Shown piece after piece: positions 1-5,139 of a stretch of 5,416 nt of DNA (within the stretch, counting starts at the first letter, position 1; the number at the start of each line of letters is the position of its first letter). The notes under the pieces were generated by a model, which saw nothing but the letters and a program-made list of their open reading frames with translations, was not told the origin of the DNA and did not search any database. The translations under genes and the position numbers were made by a program. Where the stretch lies: the NCBI GenBank assembly GCA_964465665.1, contig CAYXKM010000248.1, positions 1 to 5,416 on the forward strand, in the 5' to 3' direction. The stretch is from JAKEGN01 sp964465665. GTDB lineage: Bacteria > Pseudomonadota > Gammaproteobacteria > Steroidobacterales > Woeseiaceae.

Positions 1-946
1 GCGTCGCGGTGTCCGGAAGGAGCTTCGCCAGTTCCTTCAATGCCCCTTGAGCCTGATTGATGGATCGCATCTCGATCCAGTGGCCAAGGAGCAGGATGGT
101 GACCAGCGTGGCCAATTCCCACCACAGCGCATTCGCCTCGATCAGCCCGACCTGCACGACCCAGGAGACCAGGAAGGCGACTGTGATGGCGAGCGAGATG
201 AGCGTCATCATCCCCGGCAGCCGGGACCGCAACTCTCGCCACGCTCCCTGCAGGAAGACCAGACCGCCGTAGACGAAGACGACCGTGGCGAGCACGGGTC
301 CGATCCAGTCCGATCCGGGGAACTCCGGGGCCCGGTAGCCGAGGAGCTCCTGGATATGGGCCGACCAGAAGACCACCGGAACGGTGAGAGCCAGCGAGAG
401 CCAGAACCGGTCCCGGAACATCGCTGGAGAGTGGCCCGCGTGCTTGTCGTTGTTGTCGTGGCCGGCATGGCTGGCGGCCGCTCCAGGCATGCGGGGCAGC
501 GCACCCGGCGCTGATTCTGGCGAGGTGGACGTGCGCGCGGATGCGGTGGCCGGCGCGTCCGCGGAAGGATCCGGTGTAGATTGCGGCGCCTCGTCTTGTT
601 GTTCGTGTCCTGAAGGTGCGATGGGCGTGACGGAAGCGGCGTCCGGTGGCGTCTTCGGCGCAGTGGGCGCGGAGCTTGCACGTGGCTCGCCCGGTGCCAT
701 GTCGCCTTCATGACCCGGGCCCGTCGAAGCGACGGCGGGCGCGGCGGAATCGTACCCGCGTTGGCGCACGGCCGATTTGATATCGACGACCTCAAGTCGG
801 GTTTCGTCGTAGCGCACGGTGGCGCTTCCGGCAGCGAAATTCACGGTAGCGCTTTCGACACCCGGCACGTCACGAATCCGCCTTTCCACTTCGTCCACGC
901 TCAATACCGACAGCATGGCGTGCACTTCAATAACGCTCGTTTTCAT
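1..946 (-). CDS. copB: Copper-translocating P-type ATPase, CopB-like (N-terminal part; gene continues past the left edge)
   Basis: A minus-strand frame stays open from an ATG at 946-944 to the window edge (315 codons, no stop). Residues 1-66 have the HMA ferredoxin-like pattern (DVPGVESATVNF, TVRYDE, AVRQRGY), but the usual CxxC is SVLS (S13, S16). Residues 68-175 are a Pro/Ala-rich linker with histidine clusters, including HAGH at 160-163 and 169-172. Hydrophobic segments lie at about 182-197, 214-234, 244-268 and 272-292. LPGMMTLISLAI and LLGHWIEMRS are typical of copper ATPases; GHWIEM and the His-rich N-terminus favour the CopB (P1B-3) group over CopA. Family role: ATP-driven copper export across the inner membrane. 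The shown part contains no cysteine; the TM6 metal motif, the phosphorylation DKTGT and the ATP-binding domain are outside the window, so metal preference cannot be read here. A perfect Shine-Dalgarno sits 4 nt before the ATG. It points away from the cus-type genes. Confidence 0.93.
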   Translation of the reverse strand, partial: MKTSVIEVHAMLSVLSVDEVERRIRDVPGVESATVNFAAGSATVRYDETRLEVVDIKSAVRQRGYDSAAPAVASTGPGHEGDMAPGEPRASSAPTAPKTPPDAASVTPIAPSGHEQQDEAPQSTPDPSADAPATASARTSTSPESAPGALPRMPGAAASHAGHDNNDKHAGHSPAMFRDRFWLSLALTVPVVFWSAHIQELLGYRAPEFPGSDWIGPVLATVVFVYGGLVFLQGAWRELRSRLPGMMTLISLAITVAFLVSWVVQVGLIEANALWWELATLVTILLLGHWIEMRSINQAQGALKELAKLLPDTAT

Positions 947-975
947 CACGCCTCCTGAACCGTCTTCATCACCAA
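946..975 (-). other. Possible short upstream ORF or tail of a lost gene, coupled to the ATPase start
   Basis: In the minus-strand frame ending with TGA at 948-946, the stop overlaps the ATPase ATG as TGATG, the usual form of translational coupling. Read from the TTG at 975-973 it gives a nine-residue peptide, MVMKTVQEA. An AGGAGG at 993-988 lies 12 nt before this TTG, which is long for a real initiation site. The frame remains open further upstream (AFEVTRRPHEI before it), so it may instead be the last codons of a gene that once preceded the ATPase and was cut off by rearrangement. Nothing identifies that gene. Confidence 0.3.
951..956 (-). promoter_or_regulatory. Ribosome binding site of the CopB-like ATPase
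   Basis: On the minus strand this reads AGGAGG, a perfect Shine-Dalgarno, 4 nt before the ATG at 946-944. It fixes the start of the ATPase, and the HMA-like fold begins right after it. A second AGGAGG lies upstream at 993-988, before a short open frame that ends in TGATG overlapping the ATPase start. Confidence 0.8.
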
Positions 976-1009
976 TATCTCGTGTGGCCTCCTGGTTACT
1001 TCGAAAGCT

Positions 1010-1197
1010 GGCAGTGCTCGAGCCCCACTGCACGCGGTGTTGCGCAAGATGGTGGCGGGCCTCGGCAAGCCCCGCGGCACCAAGGACGTGTCAAAATCAT
1101 GGTGGCTCGGACGCACCAAGGAGCGCTTCGCACGTGCAGCGCGGCAATATCAGGTCGCTGTTGCCAAGGACGACACCGGCACGCCAGTGAGCGCCAT
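1010..1197 (+). pseudogene. Transposase-like coding remnant (fragment, no start or stop of its own)
   Basis: The plus-strand frame running through GTG 1037 has protein-like content from about 1010 to 1197: charged and aromatic residues in a helical pattern, including SWWLGRTKERFARAARQY followed by DDTGTPVSAI. From memory this pattern (R.GR.K.+F..AA+.Y.+.V..D..G..V.A+) resembles the middle of IS4/IS1634-type DDE transposases; no search was possible and the match is not secure. No catalytic acidic residues can be assigned, and both ends are missing. Past about 1197 the same frame continues only as the antisense of the P450 fragment and stops looking like protein. It is best read as debris of an insertion sequence. 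Confidence 0.35.
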
Positions 1198-1521
1198 CAA
1201 CTTGCCGCCGAGTTGCCGAATGCGAGGCTCAAGCCTGGCCATGGTCTGCTTGCTAAAGAATGTGGCGAGTGCGCTGTACCAGGAGCTGTGCTCCGGTGGA
1301 TTCAAGCCATTGGGAACGATGGCCGGGAACTGCGACACATTGATGAAGGATTCCCGATCAGCCTGTACCGCCGCAATATCCTCATGCCGTAACACAGACC
1401 AGCCCAGAACGTTGCTGTGGGCAACCGGACATTGCTCGCGCATCTTGTCGAAGGCTTTTCGCTGGTCCTTGAGCGTGGCTTCTTCCAGCGGTTTCCAGTC
1501 CCCGCCAAATTCATGCGGCAT
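1150..1521 (-). pseudogene. Cytochrome P450, truncated 5' fragment
   Basis: From ATG 1521-1519 the minus strand encodes 123 residues. Residues 1 to about 113 read like the start of a soluble bacterial cytochrome P450: MREQCPVAHS, a LGWSVLRHEDIAAV strand-helix unit, FINVSQFPAIVPNG, NPPEH and LEPRIRQL. After KLMALTG the family pattern ends; ten unrelated residues (VPVSSLATAT) and a TGA follow. Bacterial P450s are about 400 residues long, so the I-helix threonine, the ExxR motif and the haem-binding cysteine loop are all missing and no haem enzyme can be made. The C-helix Trp...Arg pattern also seems eroded (HSSWYSALATFF). The start has a good ribosome site: AGGAG at 1532-1528, 6 nt away; an upstream GTG at 1560 is less likely. 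The break coincides with the transposase-like remnant on the other strand. The P450 identification is from recognised motifs only. Confidence 0.75.
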
Positions 1522-1636
1522 ATCCTTCTCCTGCACAAAAAAACTCAACCATGGGAGCACTGCACTGGCGATCGACTGGACGTGGAATCATGCGGGCTTC
1601 GGCTGCTGTGAGACTGCTTAAACACAGCGAGTGCGT

Positions 1637-1649
1637 CTGTACGGTACAG
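1637..1649. promoter_or_regulatory. Perfect 13-bp palindrome, candidate operator
   Basis: CTGTAC-G-GTACAG is a perfect inverted repeat with a single central base, 116 bp upstream of the truncated P450 start. Its size and symmetry would suit a dimeric repressor of the TetR kind, and bacterial P450 genes are often controlled by such repressors, but no regulator gene is in the window. A weak minus-strand -10-like hexamer (TTTAAG, 1622-1617) lies between the palindrome and the P450 start, so the site would fall near that promoter's -35 region. The role is inferred from position only. Confidence 0.35.
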
Positions 1650-1720
1650 CACACAGTGCGCCGTCGCGCAGAGCAACCCGCACCTTAAGCGCTGCGGTCA
1701 AGGCGCGCACCGAGCGGCAT

Positions 1721-1918
1721 CTAGCAGTTCCCCAGACCGTCGCTCGGATCGGTGGCCCGCAAGGCCCGAAGCATTGGGTCGCGGATGCCTTGGGTTTTGT
1801 ACGTATTGCAGAGCTGAGCCGGTTTCACTAGGCTGTTTAATGAGTCAATCAGCACGCCCGCAATCCGCATCAGCTGAAGTTCACGGGTTGCCGGCAGTCC
1901 ATGCAGAGGTTGATGCAC
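1721..1918 (-). CDS. Small hypothetical ORF (65 codons, GTG start), doubtful
   Basis: A minus-strand frame from GTG 1918-1916 to TAG 1723-1721 encodes 65 residues. It has a plausible amphipathic helix (ELQLMRIAGVLIDSLNSLV) and a second charged helix-like stretch (GIRDPMLRALRA), which is more protein-like than the overlapping frames. I do not recognise a family. There is no Shine-Dalgarno close to the GTG; the nearest GGAG lies about 20 nt upstream. It could be a remnant of a longer gene broken by the same rearrangement that cut the P450, or chance. It is the best coding candidate between the P450 fragment and the cus-type block, and it is divergent from the gene at 1975. Confidence 0.25.
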   Translation of the reverse strand: MHQPLHGLPATRELQLMRIAGVLIDSLNSLVKPAQLCNTYKTQGIRDPMLRALRATDPSDGLGNC

Positions 1919-1946
1919 TGTCGCGAATGGTGATGACTCCTATACT
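1918..1946 (+). promoter_or_regulatory. Candidate sigma-70-type promoter for the Cys/His-rich gene
   Basis: TATACT at 1941-1946 matches the -10 consensus at five of six positions and lies 28 nt before the ATG at 1975. The best -35 at 17-bp spacing is CTGTCG (1918-1923), only three of six. A weak -35 is common where an activator is needed, for example a copper-responsive CusR/CopR or MerR-type protein, but I see no clear dyad between the hexamers and no regulator gene is in the window. Confidence 0.35.
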
Positions 1947-1974
1947 GATACGGCTGGTGTAGTTAAGAGCGGAA

Positions 1975-2334
1975 ATGAAAATCTCGGCAGTAAAATTTCT
2001 GGCGCTCGTGCTGGTGCTGGCCGCCGCCTTCCAGCCGCCATCGGCTCACGCCTGCGACATGGACCAGGATCAGCACCACGGACAGGACCATTCCACGATG
2101 CAGATGAGTCAATCGGCCGGGGCTCATGCGGAATGCTGTGACCATGCACCTTCGGATGCGCCTCCTGATTGCGCCGGGTTCATGGGCTGTGGATTCTGCG
2201 TCGCCAGTGCTTCGATGGTTTCCAGTTCGATTATGACCGCGCCTGTTCGGTTACACACACCAGCCGCCAGTGCCAGGCCCGGCGTCATTCAGCCGAGCCA
2301 TTCCAGTCCACCCTACCACCCTCCGATCTCCTGA
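1975..2334 (+). CDS. Small exported Cys/His-rich protein, CopL/DUF2946-like, probable copper-binding
   Basis: 119 codons, ATG to TGA. Residues 1-26 form a signal peptide: K at 2 and 7, hydrophobic core 8-19, AHA before C27, which suits signal peptidase I; the lipobox is poor. The mature part is rich in possible metal ligands: six cysteines (27, 54, 55, 66, 72, 75) and several histidines and methionines (DQHHGQDHSTMQM, HAECCDH, GFMGCGFC). The C-terminus ends SPPYHPPIS, like the PP.RPPI ends of many small proteins encoded beside copper genes (CopL and DUF2946-type). In Xanthomonas CopL affects expression of copper-resistance genes; whether this protein does the same is inference. The ribosome site is weak (AAGAGCGGAA). 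A terminator follows, then the cus-type operon on the same strand. The CDS is well supported, the family only moderately. Confidence 0.8.
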   Translation: MKISAVKFLALVLVLAAAFQPPSAHACDMDQDQHHGQDHSTMQMSQSAGAHAECCDHAPSDAPPDCAGFMGCGFCVASASMVSSSIMTAPVRLHTPAASARPGVIQPSHSSPPYHPPIS

Positions 2335-2343
2335 TCTGTCCCT

Positions 2344-2378
2344 CCCGCGGCGCCGGTAACGACGCCGCCCGGTTTTTT
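2344..2378 (+). terminator. Intrinsic terminator between the Cys/His-rich gene and cusC
   Basis: GCGGCG (2347-2352) pairs with CGCCGC (2363-2368) across a 10-nt loop. With a small internal loop the stem extends through CC (2344-2345) and GG (2371-2372), and six T follow directly (2373-2378). It lies 9 nt after the stop of the upstream gene. It would stop or attenuate transcription before cusC. No clear sigma-70 promoter is visible in the 60 bp between it and the cusC start, so read-through may matter. Confidence 0.6.
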
Positions 2379-2438
2379 GTTGCGCGTTTCAGTTCGTAAA
2401 GCGCATCGGACACAGGAAAGGTTTTGGAGATATTCACG

Positions 2439-3854
2439 ATGGACGCATTCTACGGTGTGACTTCGCGTCACAGGCAGGCGGTCCTTGGCTTGCTGATAGT
2501 GGCTCTGGCCCGGCCAAGTCTGGCCTCGGAACTCAGCCTCGCCGACGCGGAACGATTGGCTCCGGAGCACGACCTGGCTATGCATTCGGTGGACGCGCAC
2601 AAGCACGCCCTCGACGCGCGCTCAGGCGGGGCGGAGCACGTTCCCGAATTGACCTTGCCCCAGGCATTGCAGATCGCCGTGGATGGCAATCCGGGACTGG
2701 CGGATATGCACGCCCGTGCGCAAGCGGCTGAGGAAGTGCCCTCCCAGGTCGGGACGCTGCCGGACCCGAAGCTTAATCTCAACGCGCTCAACTTGCCGGT
2801 GGACTCCTTCAGTCGTAGCCAGGAAGCCATGACCCAGATGCAGTTCGGGGTGAGTCAGAATTTTCCGTTTCCCGGCAAGCGGCGGCTGCGCCGCGAGATG
2901 GCAAGCTACGAAGCAGAGGCTGTCAGTCAATCGGTGCAAGAATCCCGGTTGCATTTGTTGCGCGATGTGAAAAAGGCCTGGTGGGAACTCGTCTATCTCG
3001 ATCGGGCAATTACGATTATCGAGAACAATGTAGTGCTGATCGACCAGTTCATCGATATCGCAAACACCAAGTACAGCGTCGGCAAGGGCTTGCAGCAGGA
3101 CGTGCTGCTCGGCCAGGTGGAGCGTGGCCGCCTGCGCGACCGGATGCTGCAACTGCAGGGTATGCGCGGGGTCGTGGTCGCGCGGCTCAATGCCCTGCTG
3201 GCGCGTCCGCAGAACGGGCCGGTCCGGCTGCCCGCGCAGGTCGACGAAACGTTGCCCGCGCTGCCCGGCCCGGAGCAGTTTTTGCAGGAGTCGATGCAAC
3301 AGCGGCCGCTGTTGACGGCAACGGCCAGTCGGGTAAAGGCGGCCGAGGCCAATCGCGACCTGGCGCAAAAATCCTTTTATCCGGACTTCACGCTGGCGGC
3401 CAACTACGGTCTGCGCAACGGGCAGAACCCCGATGGAAGTCAACGCGATGATTTCTTCAGCATCATGCTGAGCGTGGATATTCCGCTGTATTGGCGGAGC
3501 AAGCAGACTCCGCAGTTGCGCCAGCGAAGCGCTGAACTGGTCGGGTGGAACCACACCCTCCTCGACACCCGTAACCTGGTCGAAGCCGAGATCCAGGCCG
3601 CCTGGTATGCCTTCCAGCAGGCCCAGGAGCAGAGTGTGTTGTTCGGCACCGGCATCATCCCGCAGAGCCGGCAGACGGTCGAATCGATGCGAGCCGGCTA
3701 CCAAGTCAACAAGGTGGACTTTCTCAATCTGGTTCAGTCCCAGATCAGCCTCTACAACTTCGAACAGCAGTATTGGCGTGCGTTGACCCAGGCACGTCAG
3801 GCGCTGGCGGAGCTGGCCGCCGCCTCAGGACGGGAGTACATCGATGAAAACTAG
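2439..3854 (+). CDS. cusC: Outer-membrane efflux channel of a CusCBA-type Cu(I)/Ag(I) system (TolC family)
   Basis: 471 codons from ATG 2439, preferred over an in-frame TTG at 2424 because GGAG (2426-2429) is 9 nt before the ATG while the TTG has a ribosome site only 2 nt away. Residues 10-29 are a signal peptide (RHR, then LGLLIVALA). No cysteine follows, so the protein is not a lipoprotein, unlike E. coli CusC. TolC-family landmarks: LTLPQAL at 71-77, LPDP at 107-110, QNFPFPGKR at 140-148, YSVGKGLQQDVL at 212-223, YPDFTL from 314, VDIPLYW from 346, and AGYQVNKVDFLNLV from 419. This is the two-repeat helical-barrel layout and a normal length. Family role: trimeric channel that carries metal from the adaptor/pump across the outer membrane. 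Oddity: residues 31-69 look like a second copy of the family's N-terminal segment (see findings). Its end overlaps the next gene by 11 bp, implying coupled translation. Naming as cusC rather than czcC rests on the CusB/CusA neighbours. Confidence 0.93.
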   Translation: MDAFYGVTSRHRQAVLGLLIVALARPSLASELSLADAERLAPEHDLAMHSVDAHKHALDARSGGAEHVPELTLPQALQIAVDGNPGLADMHARAQAAEEVPSQVGTLPDPKLNLNALNLPVDSFSRSQEAMTQMQFGVSQNFPFPGKRRLRREMASYEAEAVSQSVQESRLHLLRDVKKAWWELVYLDRAITIIENNVVLIDQFIDIANTKYSVGKGLQQDVLLGQVERGRLRDRMLQLQGMRGVVVARLNALLARPQNGPVRLPAQVDETLPALPGPEQFLQESMQQRPLLTATASRVKAAEANRDLAQKSFYPDFTLAANYGLRNGQNPDGSQRDDFFSIMLSVDIPLYWRSKQTPQLRQRSAELVGWNHTLLDTRNLVEAEIQAAWYAFQQAQEQSVLFGTGIIPQSRQTVESMRAGYQVNKVDFLNLVQSQISLYNFEQQYWRALTQARQALAELAAASGREYIDEN

Positions 3855-5139
3855 AATTTTTGTACTTGTCAGCCTGACGCTGCTGCTTGGTATCGCCGCC
3901 GGTTATGGGGTCTCCCAATGGCTCGCGCCGGCGGCACCCACGCCGACCGCCGCCGATGAGCCCAAGCCGCTTTACTACCGTAGCCCCATGAACGCGGAGG
4001 TCACATCCCCGGTGCCGGCCAAGGACAGCATGGGCATGGACTATGTGCCGGTGTATGCCGATGACGCGGTGGGCACTGACGAGGTAGCCGGCACCGTCCG
4101 TATCGATCCGGTGGTAGTGCAGAACATCGGCGTGCGCACCGCGACAGCGGAAACGCGCACCTTGACCCGTGATGTTTTCACGGTCGGCCGGGTTGATTAC
4201 GACGAGCAGAAACTGGCGCGTATCCATCCCAAGATCGAGGGCTGGGTCGAGGAGCTGTACGTGGACCAGACCGGCATGACGATTGCGAAAGACGCCATAC
4301 TGCTCGACATCTATGCGCCCCAAATGGTCGTCAGCCAGGAGGAATACCTGCTGGCCTTGCGCAATCTGGAAACTCTGGCGCAGAGTCCGTACGCAGAAAT
4401 CCGCCATGGCGCGGAACAGCTGGCAGCCAGCTCGCGCCAGCGCCTCCTGTTGCTCGACATGCCGCCGCACCAGTTACGGGAACTGGAGGAAACCCGCGAA
4501 GTCAAGCGCATCCTTCACATTCATTCCCCGTTTGACGGCATCGTCGTCAAGGTGGGCGCGCGCGGCGGTCAGTTTGTCACCCCGCAGACCGAGCTGCATA
4601 CGCTGGCCGATCTGTCGACGGTGTGGGTCTATGTGGACGTCTACGAGTACGAAATGCCCTGGGTGGCAGAAGGCGATGCGGCACAGTTGCGTCTTGCCGG
4701 TCTGCCCGATCGGCTTTTTGAAGGGCGGCTGGATTTCATCTACCCGTATCTGGACAAGGCGACTCGCACCCAGAAAGTCCGCCTGGTGTTCGCCAACCCG
4801 GAACGGCTGCTGAAACCGGAGATGTATGGTGACGTCACCATACGCACCGGCCGCCAGGTCGATGCGGTGGTGATCCCGACCGAGGCGGTGATCCGCACCG
4901 GCCGGCGCGAGCAGGTATTCGTGCTCCGGGCGCCCGGGAAATACGAACCGCGTCCGGTGACGCTCGGCGTGAGCGCGGGCGGCATGGTGCAAATCACCGA
5001 CGGCCTTGCCGCCGGCGAACAGGTGGTCGTTTCCGGCCAGTTCCTGATCGATTCCGAATCCAAGTTGCGCGAGGTCTCCGCCAAGTTCAGGGAGCCGGTC
5101 GCCGACAAGTTTAAGTCAGCGGAGGAGCATCAGCCATGA
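3844..5139 (+). CDS. cusB: Periplasmic adaptor (membrane fusion protein) of the CusCBA-type efflux system
   Basis: 431 codons. Residues 4-27 are a membrane anchor or signal segment. Residues 44-71 form the CusB N-terminal metal-binding unit (YYRSPMNAEV...KDSMGMDYVPVY); M49, M63 and M65 align with the three methionines (49, 64, 66) known to bind Cu(I)/Ag(I) in E. coli CusB. Next come an RND adaptor beta/lipoyl half (ARIHPKIEGWVEELYV, 125-140), an alpha-hairpin (about 155-222), the second lipoyl half (HSPFDGIVVKVGARGGQFV, 227-245), the beta-barrel (LADLSTVWVYVDVYEYEM, 254-271), and a membrane-proximal C-terminal domain ending near DSESKLREV. There is no cysteine and no fused CusF domain. Length is normal. 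Role: links the CusA pump to the CusC channel and passes metal to the pump. GGGAG (3832-3836) is 7 nt before the ATG, which lies inside cusC; the stop overlaps cusA as ATGA. Identification is firm. Confidence 0.96.
   Translation: MKTRIFVLVSLTLLLGIAAGYGVSQWLAPAAPTPTAADEPKPLYYRSPMNAEVTSPVPAKDSMGMDYVPVYADDAVGTDEVAGTVRIDPVVVQNIGVRTATAETRTLTRDVFTVGRVDYDEQKLARIHPKIEGWVEELYVDQTGMTIAKDAILLDIYAPQMVVSQEEYLLALRNLETLAQSPYAEIRHGAEQLAASSRQRLLLLDMPPHQLRELEETREVKRILHIHSPFDGIVVKVGARGGQFVTPQTELHTLADLSTVWVYVDVYEYEMPWVAEGDAAQLRLAGLPDRLFEGRLDFIYPYLDKATRTQKVRLVFANPERLLKPEMYGDVTIRTGRQVDAVVIPTEAVIRTGRREQVFVLRAPGKYEPRPVTLGVSAGGMVQITDGLAAGEQVVVSGQFLIDSESKLREVSAKFREPVADKFKSAEEHQP
5121..5127 (+). promoter_or_regulatory. 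Ribosome binding site of cusA
   Basis: GGAGGAG within the end of cusB, 8 nt before the ATG at 5136. It supports that start and the ATGA stop-start overlap. Confidence 0.75.

Larger units (their letters stand above)
1522..1974. other. Gene-poor spacer between the P450 fragment and the metal-efflux block
   Basis: This stretch has no convincing gene. It contains the ribosome site and upstream region of the P450 fragment, the palindrome at 1637-1649, the doubtful 65-codon ORF at 1721-1918, and a candidate promoter shortly before 1975. The plus-strand frames here have protein content that does not look selected and no usable ribosome sites. No tRNA, CRISPR repeats or terminal inverted repeats of an insertion sequence were seen. 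Confidence 0.6.

Noticed and set aside
208..795. Minus-strand ORF (195 codons), very rich in Arg/Ser/Pro
   Set aside because: It is another frame of the same strand as the CopB-like ATPase, whose own frame carries conserved membrane and HMA motifs.
1924..1960. Possible MerR/CueR-type operator (ACTCCTATACTGATACGG)
   Set aside because: The sequence recalls mer-type promoters at first sight, but the halves do not form a dyad and no 19-20 bp spacer with good -35 and -10 hexamers is present.
1774..1962. Plus-strand ORF (62 codons) before the Cys/His-rich gene
   Set aside because: It has no ribosome site and no protein-like pattern, and it overlaps a slightly better minus-strand candidate and the likely promoter.
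2622..3704. Long minus-strand ORF (360 codons) inside cusC
   Set aside because: It is antisense to a clearly identified TolC-family gene and its residues show no recognisable domain; long antisense frames are common in GC-rich genes.
3844..3854. 11-bp overlap of cusC and cusB, and 4-bp overlap of cusB and cusA
   Set aside because: Such overlaps are ordinary for tightly packed RND efflux operons and indicate translational coupling only.
3973..4056. CusB metal-binding domain without cysteines
   Set aside because: The CusB family normally uses methionines here (M49, M63, M65), so lack of cysteine is the family rule, not a loss.
3745..4470. Minus-strand ORF (241 codons) across the cusC/cusB junction
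   Set aside because: It is antisense to two firmly identified genes and is rich in His/Arg in the way antisense frames of GC-rich genes are.
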